A stretch of 64,000 nucleotides of DNA from Micromussa lordhowensis (lineage: Eukaryota; Cnidaria; Anthozoa; Scleractinia; Lobophylliidae): positions 15,024,930 to 15,088,929 of the forward strand of contig OZ026598.1 of the NCBI GenBank assembly GCA_964020085.1, written 5' to 3'. How positions within the stretch are numbered: position 1 is the first letter of the stretch; each line of letters starts with the position of its first letter. The translations under genes were made by a program, and so were the position numbers. The notes under the pieces were generated by a model. That model ran no database searches, was not told the DNA's origin, and saw only the letters and a program-made list of their open reading frames with translations. Positions 35,877 to 47,843 of the stretch are shown here, one piece after another.

Positions 35877-37314
35877 TGGACACGGTCCACCGATAAGGCA
35901 AACTGATCTTTCTTCTCATAACGGCTGGTCTCATTATATTTTGTAAACGCAATTTAGAATATTAATAAAATAAATCTTGAAAGTTGCTTCTTCTTGCGAT
36001 AATACTAACAAAAAACTAAAGTCGTGGAACTTCTACAACAAGCCGCTGCCATTGGAGAAGCAGTTTGCGGAGTTGAAATAGTTTATTTTTTTTCCCTCAT
36101 TCGACATTAGAAAACTATTTTCTTTGTTATTTACCCTTACCTTTCATCGCAGCGATTCTTATTAAAGTGTCCAATGACATTGCTGACAGCAATGAACGCT
36201 AACCAGCAAGTGACGAAAACCATTTTCTGTGTTGACAGCCGAAACTCCAGCCACAACGGAAAACCTGAATTTGTTCTGAAGACTAAAGTGACTGTGTCAT
36301 AATAAACGTTGCGATCTTGCGCGCGCGATAGAATGTGGTGTTGCTAGTTTGATTGTGGAGAACATTTTATAGAAGAGGCCAGAAGAAGGGGAAAACTATA
36401 GCGGAAGAAGCTGAGGACTCAAAGATGTCGCTGTCCATTTGGCATGAAAGTCTTGCACGCTTTCTACCCATTATGAACCTGCATTCACATTCAGATGCAG
36501 GCCATGTAGGTACATGTGAAGGAAATTGAGAGAGAGAATACTGTTAAACATGTATTGTTTTAAGAGTTTTATTATTGAATATTGCATGAGTTTTTAAGAG
36601 AGATGTGTGTGTTGTATTGGAGTGAACGTACCGCCCAACCATCCGGGTGATATCGCGCTTATATAGAGAAAGAACAAAGACTTGTCTGAGAACCAATGAG
36701 GGTGCACTGTCAAACCGGTCAGACTGGGTTCGAGACCGGTTGGATTTGATGATTCAAAATGGCGGACATAGCTTGTTGGGATCAGGTCAAACCGGTTTTA
36801 AGGAGATGATTTAAACGTAACGGAAAACATTTCCTTGGTGCATTGCTGGAATCTATCAAAGTTCTCAGCCGTCTATAAACAAAACGTATCACCTTAGTTA
36901 GACATTTCTTCACAAGAACATAAGTTAGAACAACTACCTATTGTTACACTGTCCTAATCGAAATCATTTGAGCTTTAATTCGCAATTACTCTCGTATTAT
37001 TTTAATCGTTTTTGAGTTCCTCGAGAGATAAATTTCTCCTTTTGTAGCAAACCTCAGTGAAAGATGTTTCTGTTGGTTTCCGGCCGACAAATCTCTATAA
37101 ATTTGGCTTCTCCGCGTATCTTGCAGAAGAAAAATTGCTGTGACCTGGATCTTGGCGAGAGTCTTTGCCATAGTTACCTTCTTTCTTTTCTCAGATTCTG
37201 GACTTCATCTACTGAACAGTTTTGATTTATATTTTGAATGGCGTGACACTGAAAACCGGCAACAAATGTTCCACGCCAACTCGCCACGCGACCCTTTTGT
37301 TTACACTGTCGCCA
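35877..37314 (+). repeat. Monomer U26, 1438 bp, B/common chimera
   Basis: Has the three left-hand B markers (near 36033, 36120 and 36162) but the common CACATTCAG near 36490, so the haplotype switches between unit positions about 286 and 615. Private TTCCACGCC near 37273 (CpG-to-CpA, Arg to His in the plus-strand frame). Confidence 0.97.
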
Positions 37315-37403
37315 TGGACACGGTCCACCGACAAGGCAAACTGATCTTTCTTCTCATAACGGCTGGTCTCATTATATTTTGTAAACGCAATTTAGAATAT
37401 TAA
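37101..37403 (+). other. Extended plus-strand frame (U26/U27 boundary)
   Basis: C at 37332 removes the stop. This copy also has Arg to His (TTCCACGCC near 37273) just after the first ATG. Confidence 0.2.
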
Positions 37404-38752
37404 TAAAATAAATCTTGAAAGTTGCTTCTTCTTGCGATAATACTAACAAAAAAACTAAAGTCGTGGAACTTTTACAACAAGCCGCTGCCATTGGAGAAGC
37501 AGTTTGCGGAGTTGAAATAGTTAATTTTTTTCCCTCATTCGACATTAGAAAACTATTATCTTTGTTATTTACCCTTACCTTTCATCGCAGCGATTCTTAG
37601 TAAAGTGTCCAATGACATTGCTGACAGCAATGAACGCTAACCAGCAAGTGACGAAAACCATTTTCTGTGTTGACAGCCGAAACTCCAGCCACAACGGAAA
37701 ACCTGAATTTGTTCTGAAGACTAAAGTGACTGTGTCATAATAAACGTTGCGATCTTGCGCGCGCGATAGAATGTGGTGTTGCTAGTTTGATTGTGGAGAA
37801 CATTTTATAGAAGAGGCCAGAAGAAGGGGAAAACTATAGCGGAAGAAGCTGAGGACTCAAAGATGTCGCTGTCCATTTGGCATGAAAGTCTTGCACGCTT
37901 TCTACCCATTATGAACCTGCATTCACATACAGATGCAGGCCATGTAGGTACATGTGAAGGAAATTGAGAGAGAGAATACTGTTAAACATGTATTGTTTTA
38001 AGAGTTTTATTATTGAATATTGCATGAGTTTTTAAGAGAGATGTGTGTGTTGTATTGGAGTGAACGTACCGCCCAACCATCCGGGTGATATCGCGCTTAT
38101 ATAGAGAAAGAACAAAGACTTGTCTGAGAACCAATGAGGGTGCACTGTCAAACCGGTCAGACTGGGTTCGAGACCGGTTGGATTTGATGATTCAAAATGG
38201 CGGACATAGCTTGTTGGGATCAGGTCAAACCGGTTTTAAGGAGATGATTTAAACGTAACGGAAAACATTTCCTTGGTGCATTGCTGGAATCTATCAAAGT
38301 TCTCAGCCGTCTATAAACAAAACGTATCACCTTAGTTAGACATTTCTTCACAAGAACATAAGTTAGAACAACTACCTATTGTTACACTGTCCTAATCGAA
38401 ATCATTTGAGCTTTAATTCGCAATTACTCTCGTATTATTTTAATCGTTTTTGAGTTCCTCGAGAGATAAATTTCTCCTTTTGTAGCAAACCTCAGTGAAA
38501 GATGTTTCTGTTGGTTTCCGGCCGACAAATCTCTATAAATTTGGCTTCTCCGCGTATCTTGCAGAAGAAAAATTGCTGTGACCTGGATCTTGGCGAGAGT
38601 CTTTGCCATAGTTACCTTCTTTCTTTTCTCAGATTCTGGACTTCATCTACTGAACAGTTTTGATTTATATTTTGAATGGCGTGACACTGAAAACCGGCAA
38701 CAAATGTTCCGCGCCAACTCGCCACGCGACCCTTTTGTTTACACTGTCGCCA
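37315..38752 (+). repeat. Monomer U27, 1438 bp, A/B chimera
   Basis: The left part is A-like (CGACAAGG, extra A). It has its own GTTAATTTTTTT tract near 37521 and the B marker CACATACAG near 37929. The T-tract change opens a frame at 37415-37600 that is closed in most units. Confidence 0.97.
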
Positions 38753-38841
38753 TGGACACGGTCCACCGACAAGGCAAACTGATCTTTCTTCTCATAACGG
38801 CTGGTCTCATTATATTTTGTAAACGCAATTTAGAATATTAA
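38539..38841 (+). other. Extended plus-strand frame (U27/U28 boundary)
   Basis: C at 38770 removes the stop; otherwise consensus. A second, unrelated open frame in phase with ATG at 38853 follows 11 bases later and exists only because of the altered T tract. Confidence 0.2.
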
Positions 38842-40190
38842 TAAAATAAATCTTGAAAGTTGCTTCTTCTTGCGATAATACTAACAAAAAAACTAAAGTC
38901 GTGGAACTTTTACAACAAGCCGCTGCCATTGGAGAAGCAGTTTGCGGAGTTGAAATAGTTAATTTTTTTCCCTCATTCGACATTAGAAAACTATTATCTT
39001 TGTTATTTACCCTTACCTTTCATCGCAGCGATTCTTAGTAAAGTGTCCAATGACATTGCTGACAGCAATGAACGCTAACCAGCAAGTGACGAAAACCATT
39101 TTCTGTGTTGACAGCCGAAACTCCAGCCACAACGGAAAACCTGAATTTGTTCTGAAGACTAAAGTGACTGTGTCATAATAAACGTTGCGATCTTGCGCGC
39201 GCGATAGAATGTGGTGTTGCTAGTTTGATTGTGGAGAACATTTTATAGAAGAGGCCAGAAGAAGGGGAAAACTATAGCGGAAGAAGCTGAGGACTCAAAG
39301 ATGTCGCTGTCCATTTGGCATGAAAGTCTTGCACGCTTTCTACCCATTATGAACCTGCATTCACATACAGATGCAGGCCATGTAGGTACATGTGAAGGAA
39401 ATTGAGAGAGAGAATACTGTTAAACATGTATTGTTTTAAGAGTTTTATTATTGAATATTGCATGAGTTTTTAAGAGAGATGTGTGTGTTGTATTGGAGTG
39501 AACGTACCGCCCAACCATCCGGGTGATATCGCGCTTATATAGAGAAAGAACAAAGACTTGTCTGAGAACCAATGAGGGTGCACTGTCAAACCGGTCAGAC
39601 TGGGTTCGAGACCGGTTGGATTTGATGATTCAAAATGGCGGACATAGCTTGTTGGGATCAGGTCAAACCGGTTTTAAGGAGATGATTTAAACGTAACGGA
39701 AAACATTTCCTTGGTGCATTGCTGGAATCTATCAAAGTTCTCAGCCGTCTATAAACAAAACGTATCACCTTAGTTAGACATTTCTTCACAAGAACATAAG
39801 TTAGAACAACTACCTATTGTTACACTGTCCTAATCGAAATCATTTGAGCTTTAATTCGCAATTACTCTCGTATTATTTTAATCGTTTTTGAGTTCCTCGA
39901 GAGATAAATTTCTCCTTTTGTAGCAAACCTCAGTGAAAGATGTTTCTGTTGGTTTCCGGCCGACAAATCTCTATAAATTTGGCTTCTCCGCGTATCTTGC
40001 AGAAGAAAAATTGCTGTGACCTGGATCTTGGCGAGAGTCTTTGCCATAGTTACCTTCTTTCTTTTCTCAGATTCTGGACTTCATCTACTGAACAGTTTTG
40101 ATTTATATTTTGAATGGCGTGACACTGAAAACCGGCAACAAATGTTCCGCGCCAACTCGCCACGCGACCCTTTTGTTTACACTGTCGCCA
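38753..40190 (+). repeat. Monomer U28, 1438 bp, A/B chimera
   Basis: Shares every diagnostic marker of U27, including GTTAATTTTTTT, so the pair is a recent tandem duplication. It lacks the TTCCACGCC change at its right end. Confidence 0.97.
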
Positions 40191-40279
40191 TGGACACGGT
40201 CCACCGACAAGGCAAACTGATCTTTCTTCTCATAACGGCTGGTCTCATTATATTTTGTAAACGCAATTTAGAATATTAA
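39977..40279 (+). other. Extended plus-strand frame (U28/U29 boundary)
   Basis: C at 40208 removes the stop. Last of the five stop-lost copies in the window. Confidence 0.2.
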
Positions 40280-41639
40280 TAAAATAAATCTTGAAAGTTG
40301 CTTCTTCTTGCGATAATACTAACAAAAAAACTAAAGTCGTGGAACTTTTACAACAAGCCGCTGCCATTGGAGAAGCAGTTTGCGGAGTTGAAATAGTTTA
40401 TTTTTTTTCCCTCATTCGACATTAGAAAACTATTATCTTTGTTATTTACCCTTACCTTTCATCGCAGCGATTCTTAGTAAAGTGTCCAATGACATTGCTG
40501 ACAGCAATGAACGCTAACCAGCAAGTGACGAAAACCATTTTCTGTGTTGACAGCCGAAACTCCAGCCACAACGGAAAACCTGAATTTGTTCTGAAGACTA
40601 AAGTGACTGTGTCATAATAAACGTTGCGATCTTGCGCGCGCGATAGAATGTGGTGTTGCTAGTTTGATTGTGGAGAACATTTTATAGAAGAGGCCAGAAG
40701 AAGGGGAAAACTATAGCGGAAGAAGCTGAGGACTCAAAGATGTCGCTGTCCATTTGGCATGAAAGTCTTGCACGCTTTCTACCCATTATGAACCTGCATT
40801 CACATTCAGATGTAGGCCATGTAGGTACATGTGAAGGAAATTGAGAGAGAGAATACTGTTAAACATGTATTGTTTTAAGAGTTTTATTATTGAATATTGA
40901 AATGAGTTGCATGAGTTTTTAAGAGAGATGTGTGTGTTGTATTGGAGTGAACGTACCGCCCAACCATCCGGGTGATATCGCGCTTATATAGAGAAAGAAC
41001 AAAGACTTGTCTGAGAACCAATGAGGGTGCACTGTCAAACCGGTCAGACTGGGTTCGAGACCGGTTGGATTTGATGATTCAAAATGGCGGACATAGCTTG
41101 TTGGGATCAGGTCAAACCGGTTTTAAGGAGATGATTTAAACGTAACGGAAAACATTTCCTTGGTGCATTGCTGGAATCTATCAAAGTTCTCAGCCGTCTA
41201 TAAACAAAACGTATCACCTTAGTTAGACATTTCTTCACAAGAACATAAGTTAGAACAACTACCTATTGTTACACTGTCCTAATCGAAATCATTTGAGCTT
41301 TAATTCGCAATTACTCTCGTATTATTTTAATCGTTTTTGAGTTCCTCGAGAGATAAATTTCTCCTTTTGTAGCAAACCTCAGTGAAAGATGTTTCTGTTG
41401 GTTTCCGGCCGACAAATCTCTATAAATTTGGCTTCTCCGCGTATCTTGCAGAAGAAAAATTGCTGTGACCTGGATCTTGGCGAGAGTCTTTGCCATAGTT
41501 ACCTTCTTTCTTTTCTCAGATTCTGGACTTCATCTACTGAACAGTTTTGATTTATATTTTGAATGGCGTGACACTGAAAACCGGCAACAAATGTTCCGCG
41601 CCAACTCGCCACGCGACCCTTTTGTTTACACTGTCGCCA
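40191..41639 (+). repeat. Monomer U29, 1449 bp
   Basis: Haplotype A left end (CGACAAGG, extra A) and GATGTAGG near 40812. It has the standard TATA motif and a private 10 bp insertion near 40900. Longest simple unit. Confidence 0.97.
40900..40909 (+). repeat. 10 bp insertion in U29
   Basis: GAATATTG-CATGAG is split by about ten bases (AAATGAGTTG), which partly duplicate the adjacent ATGAGTT. A replication-slippage type change, seen only here. Confidence 0.85.
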
Positions 41640-43079
41640 TGGACACGGTCCACCGATAAGGCAAACTGATCTTTCTTCTCATGACGGCTGGTCTCATTAT
41701 ATTTTGTAAACGCAATTTAGAATATTAATAAAATAAATCTTGAAAGTTGCTTCTTCTTGCGATAATACTAACAAAAAACTAAAGTCGTGGAACTTTTACA
41801 ACAAGCCGCTGCCATTGGAGAAGCAGTTTGCGGAGTTGAAATAGTTTATTTTTTTTCCCTCATTCGACATTAGAAAACTATTATCTTTGTTATTTACCCT
41901 TACCTTTCATCGCAGCGATTCTTAGTAAAGTGTCCAATGACATTGCTGACAGCAATGAACGCTAACCAGCAAGTGACGAAAACCATTTTCTGTGTTGACA
42001 GCCGAAACTCCAGCCACAACGGAAAACCTGAATTTGTTCTGAAGACTAAAGTGACTGTGTCATAATAAACGTTGCGATCTTGCGCGCGCGATAGAATGTG
42101 GTGTTGCTAGTTTGATTGTGGAGAACATTTTATAGAAGAGGCCAGAAGAAGGGGAAAACTATAGCGGAAGAAGCTGAGGACTCAAAGATGTCGCTGTCCA
42201 TTTGGCATGAAAGTCTTGCACGCTTTCTACCCATTATGAACCTGCATTCACATTCAGATGTAGGCCATGTAGGTACATGTGAAGGAAATTGAGAGAGAGA
42301 ATACTGTTAAACATGTATTGTTTTAAGAGTTTTATTATTGAATATTGCATGAGTTTTTAAGAGAGATGTGTGTGTTGTATTGGAGTGAACGTACCGCCCA
42401 ACCATCCGGGTGATATCGCGCTTATATAGAGAAAGAACAAAGACTTGTCTGAGAACCAATGAGGGTGCACTGTCAAACCGGTCAGACTGGGTTCGAGACC
42501 GGTTGGATTTGATGATTCAAAATGGCGGACATAGCTTGTTGGGATCAGGTCAAACCGGTTTTAAGGAGATGATTTAAACGTAACGGAAAACATTTCCTTG
42601 GTGCATTGCTGGAATCTATCAAAGTTCTCAGCCGTCTATAAACAAAACGTATCACCTTAGTTAGACATTTCTTCACAAGAACATAAGTTAGAACAACTAC
42701 CTATTGTTACACTGTCCTAATCGAAATCATTTGAGCTTTAATTCGCAATTACTCTCGTATTATTTTAATCGTTTTTGAGTTCCTCGAGAGATAAATTTCT
42801 CCTTTTGTAGCAAACCTCAGTGAAAGATGTTTCTGTTGGTTTCCGGCCGACAAACTTCTCTATAAATTTGGCTTCTCCGCGTATCTTGCAGAAGAAAAAT
42901 TGCTGTGACCTGGATCTTGGCGAGAGTCTTTGCCATAGTTACCTTCTTTCTTTTCTCAGATTCTGGACTTCATCTACTGAACAGTTTTGATTTATATTTT
43001 GAATGGCGTGACACTGAAAACCGGCAACAAATGTTCCGCGCCAACTCGCCACGCGACCCTTTTGTTTACACTGTCGCCA
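41640..43079 (+). repeat. Monomer U30, 1440 bp
   Basis: ATGACGG near 41682 and GATGTAGG near 42261. A 2 bp CT insertion near 42855 (CAAACTTCTC) breaks the minus-strand 61-codon frame. This is the only unit in which I see that frame lost. Confidence 0.97.
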
Positions 43080-44517
43080 TGGACACGGTCCACCGATAAG
43101 GCAAACTGATCTTTCTTCTCATAACGGCTGGTCTCATTATATTTTGTAAACGCAATTTAGAATATTAATAAAATAAATCTTGAAAGTTGCTTCTTCTTGC
43201 GATAATACTAACAAAAAACTAAAGTCGTGGAACTTTTACAACAAGCCGCTGCCATTGGAGAAGCAGTTTGCGGAGTTGAAATAGTTTATTTTTTTTCCCT
43301 CATTCGACATTAGAAAACTATTATCTTTGTTATTTACCCTTACCTTTCATCGCAGCGATTCTTAGTAAAGTGTCCAATGACATTGCTGACAGCAATGAAC
43401 GCTAACCAGCAAGTGACGAAAACCATTTTCTGTGTTGACAGCCGAAACTCCAGCCACAACGGAAAACCTGAATTTGTTCTGAAGACTAAAGTGACTGTGT
43501 CATAATAAACGTTGCGATCTTGCGCGCGCGATAGAATGTGGTGTTGCTAGTTTGATTGTGGAGAACATTTTATAGAAGAGGCCAGAAGAAGGGGAAAACT
43601 ATAGCGGAAGAAGCTGAGGACTCAAAGATGTCGCTGTCCATTTGGCATGAAAGTCTTGCACGCTTTCTACCCATTATGAACCTGCATTCACATTCAGATG
43701 CAGGCCATGTAGGTACATGTGAAGGAAATTGAGAGAGAGAATACTGTTAAACATGTATTGTTTTAAGAGTTTTATTATTGAATATTGCATGAGTTTTTAA
43801 GAGAGATGTGTGTGTTGTATTGGAGTGAACGTACCGCTCAACCATCCGGGTGATATCGCGCTTATATAGAGAAAGAACAAGGACTTGTCTGAGAACCAAT
43901 GAGGGTGCACTGTCAAACCGGTCAGACTGGGTTCGAGACCGGTTGGATTTGATGATTCAAAATGGCGGACATAGCTTGTTGGGATCAGGTCAAACCGGTT
44001 TTAAGGAGATGATTTAAACGTAACGGAAAACATTTCCTTGGTGCATTGCTGGAATCTATCAAAGTTCTCAGCCGTCTATAAACAAAACGTATCACCTTAG
44101 TTAGACATTTCTTCACAAGAACATAAGTTAGAACAACTACCTATTGTTACACTGTCCTAATCGAAATCATTTGAGCTTTAATTCGCAATTACTCTCGTAT
44201 TATTTTAATCGTTTTTGAGTTCCTCGAGAGATAAATTTCTCCTTTTGTAGCAAACCTCAGTGAAAGATGTTTCTGTTGGTTTCCGGCCGACAAATCTCTA
44301 TAAATTTGGCTTCTCCGCGTATCTTGCAGAAGAAAAATTGCTGTGACCTGGATCTTGGCGAGAGTCTTTGCCATAGTTACCTTCTTTCTTTTCTCAGATT
44401 CTGGACTTCATCTACTGAACAGTTTTGATTTATATTTTGAATGGCGTGACACTGAAAACCGGCAACAAATGTTCCGCGCCAACTCGCCACGCGACCCTTT
44501 TGTTTACACTGTCGCCA
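43080..44517 (+). repeat. Monomer U31, 1438 bp
   Basis: Near-consensus. Private ACCGCTCAAC near 43836 and CAAGGACTTG near 43880. Confidence 0.97.
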
Positions 44518-46405
44518 TGGACACGGTCCACCGATAAGGCAAACTGATCTTTCTTCTCATGACGGCTGGTCTCATTATATTTTGTAAACGCAATTTAGAA
44601 TATTAATAAAATAAATCTTGAAAGTTGCTTCTTCTTGCGATAATACTAACAAAAAACTAAAGTCGTGGAACTTTTACAACAAGCCGCTGCCATTGGAGAA
44701 GCAGTTTGCGGAGTTGAAATAGTTTTTTTTCTTTCCCTCATTCGACATTAGAAAACTATTATCTTTGTTATTTACCCTTACCTTTCATCGCAGCGATTCT
44801 TAGTAAAGTGTCCAATGACATTGCTGACAGCAATGAACGCTAACCAGCAAGTGACGAAAACCATTTTCTGTGTTGACAGCCGAAACTCCAGCCACAACGG
44901 AAAACCTGAATTTGTTCTGAAGACTAAAGTGACTGTGTCATAATAAACGTTGCGATCTTGCGCGCGCGATAGAATGTGGTGTTGCTAGTTTGATTGTGGA
45001 GAACATTTTATAGAAGAGGCCAGAGGAAGGGGAAAACTATAGCGGAAGAAGCTGAGGACTCAAAGATGTCGCTGTCCATTTGGCATGAAAGTCTTGCACG
45101 CTTTCTACCCATTATGAACCTGCATTCACATTCAGATGCAGGCCATGTAGGTACATGTGAAGGAAATTGAGAGAGAGAATACTGTTAAACATGTATTGTT
45201 TTAAGAGTTTTATTATTGAATATTGCATGAGTTTTTAAGAGAGATGTGTGTGTTGTATTGGAGTGAACGTACCGCCCAGCCATCCGTGTGATATCGCGCT
45301 TATATAGAGAAAGAACAAAGACTTGTCTGGGAACCAATGAGGGTGCACTGTCAAACCGGTCAGACTGGGTTCGAGACCGGTTGGATTTGATGATTCAAAA
45401 TGGCGGACATAGCTTGTTGGGATCAGGTCAAACCGGTTTTAAGGAGATGATTTAAACGTAACGGAAAACATTTCCTTGGTGCATTGCTGGAATCTATCAA
45501 AGTTCTCAGCCGTCTATAAACAAAACGTATCACCTTAGTTAGACATTTCTTCACAAGAACATAAGTTAGAACAACTACCTATTGTTACACTGTCCTAATC
45601 GAAATCATTTAAGCTTTAATTCGCAATTACTCTCGTATTATTTTAATCGTTTTTGAGTTCCTCGAGAGATAAATTTCTCCTTTTGTAGCAAACCTCAGTG
45701 AAAGATGTTTCTGTTGGTTTCCGGCCGACAAATCTCTATAAATTTGGCTTCTCCGCGTATCTTGCAGAAGAAAAATTGCTGTGACCTGGATCTTGGCGAG
45801 AGTCTTTGCCATAGTTACCTTCTTTCTTTTCTCAGATTCTGGACTTCATCTGGCGGACATAGCTTGTTGGGATCAGGTCAAACCGGTTTTAAGGAGATGA
45901 TTTAAACGTAACGGAAAACATTTCCTTGGTGCATTGCTGGAATCTATCAAAGTTCTCAGCCGTCTATAAACAAAACGTATCACCTTAGTTAGACATTTCT
46001 TCACAAGAACATAAGTTAGAACAACTACCTATTGTTACACTGTCCTAATCGAAATCATTTGAGCTTTAATTCGCAATTACTCTCGTATTATTTTAATCGT
46101 TTTTGAGTTCCTCGAGAGATAAATTTCTCCTTTTGTAGCAAACCTCAGTGAAAGATGTTTCTGTTGGTTTCCGGCCGACAAATCTCTATAAATTTGGCTT
46201 CTCCGCGTATCTTGCAGAAGAAAAATTGCTGTGACCTGGATCTTGGCGAGAGTCTTTGCCATAGTTACCTTCTTTCTTTTCTCAGATTCTGGACTTCATC
46301 TACTGAACAGTTTTGATTTATATTTTGAATGGCGTGACACTGAAAACCGGCAACAAATGTTCCGCGCCAACTCGCCACGCGACCCTTTTGTTTACACTGT
46401 CGCCA
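44518..46405 (+). repeat. Composite monomer U32, 1888 bp
   Basis: A 1438 bp unit plus a 450 bp internal tandem copy (see 45401-46300). Markers: TTTTTTTTCTTTCCC tract, CCAGAGGAAGG near 45022, CCCAGCCATCCGTG near 45276, GTCTGGGAACC near 45326. Confidence 0.97.
45401..46300 (+). repeat. 450 bp internal tandem duplication in U32
   Basis: Unit segment 884-1333 is present twice: 45401-45850 and 45851-46300. The junction joins GACTTCATC to TGGCGGACATAG, with at most one base of shared sequence. The copies differ: the first has CATTTAAGC near 45607, the second CATTTGAGC near 46057. They therefore probably came from two different monomers by unequal recombination, equivalent to a monomer with 988 bp deleted. 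The duplicated part starts inside the YY1-like motif and includes one ACCGGT palindrome and the whole minus-strand 61-codon frame. Confidence 0.95.
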
Positions 46406-47843
46406 TGGACACGGTCCACCGATAAGGCAAACTGATCTTTCTTCTCATGACGGCTGGTCTCATTATATTTTGTAAACGCAATTTAGAATATTAATAAAAT
46501 AAATCTTGAAAGTTGCTTCTTCTTGCGATAATACTAACAAAAAACTAAAGTCGTGGAACTTTTACAACAAGCCGCTGCCATTGGAGAAGCAGTTTGCGGA
46601 GTTGAAATAGTTTTTTTTCTTTCCCTCATTCGACATTAGAAAACTATTATCTTTGTTATTTACCCTTACCTTTCATCGCAGCGATTCTTAGTAAAGTGTC
46701 CAATGACATTGCTGACAGCAATGAACGCTAACCAGCAAGTGACGAAAACCATTTTCTGTGTTGACAGCCGAAACTCCAGCCACAACGGAAAACCTGAATT
46801 TGTTCTGAAGACTAAAGTGACTGTGTCATAATAAACGTTGCGATCTTGCGCGCGCGATAGAATGTGGTGTTGCTACTTTGATTGTGGAGAACATTTTATA
46901 GAAGAGGCCAGAAGAAGGGGAAAACTATAGCGGAAGAAGCTGAGGACTCAGAGATGTCGCTGTCCATTTGGCATGAAAGTCTTGCACGCTTTCTACCCAT
47001 TATGAACCTGCATTCACATTCAGATGCAGGCCATGTAGGTACATGTGAAGGAAATTGAGAGAGAGAATACTGTTAAACATGTATTGTTTTAAGAGTTTTA
47101 TTATTGAATATTGCATGAGTTTTTAAGAGAGATGTGTGTGTTGTATTGGAGTGAACGGACCGCCCAACCATCCGGGTGATATCGCGCTTATATAGAGAAA
47201 GAACAAAGACTTGTCTGGGAACCAATGAGGGTGCACTGTCAAACCGGTCAGACTGGGTTCGAGACCGGTTGGATTTGATGATTCAAAATGGCGGACATAG
47301 CTTGTTGGGATCAGGTCAAACCGGTTTTAAGGAGATGATTTAAACGTAACGGAAAACATTTCCTTGGTGCATTGCTGGAATCTATCAAAGTTCTCAGCCG
47401 TCTATAAACAAAACGTATCACCTTAGTTAGACATTTCTTCACAAGAACATAAGTTAGAACAACTACCTATTGTTACACTGTCCTAATCGAAATCATTTAA
47501 GCTTTAATTCGCAATTACTCTCGTATTATTTTAATCGTTTTTGAGTTCCTCGAGAGATAAATTTCTCCTTTTGTAGCAAACCTCAGTGAAAGATGTTTCT
47601 GTTGGTTTCCGGCCGACAAATCTCTATAAATTTGGCTTCTCCGCGTATCTTGCAGAAGAAAAATTGCTGTGACCTGGATCTTGGCGAGAGTCTTTGCCAT
47701 AGTTACCTTCTTTCTTTTCTCAGATTCTGGACTTCATCTACTGAACAGTTTTGATTTATATTTTGAATGGCGTGACACTGAAAACCGGCAACAAATGTTC
47801 CGCGCCAACTCGCCACGCGACCCTTTTGTTTACACTGTCGCCA
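46406..47843 (+). repeat. Monomer U33, 1438 bp
   Basis: GCTACTTTG near 46873, CTCAGAGATG near 46948, GAACGGACC near 47154, GTCTGGGAACC. The first three recur together only in U35. Confidence 0.97.

Noticed and set aside
45705..45905. 66-codon plus-strand frames at the 450 bp junctions (also 49031-49231)
   Set aside because: They are created by the junction and begin in a frame that is closed in normal units. An accident of the rearrangement.
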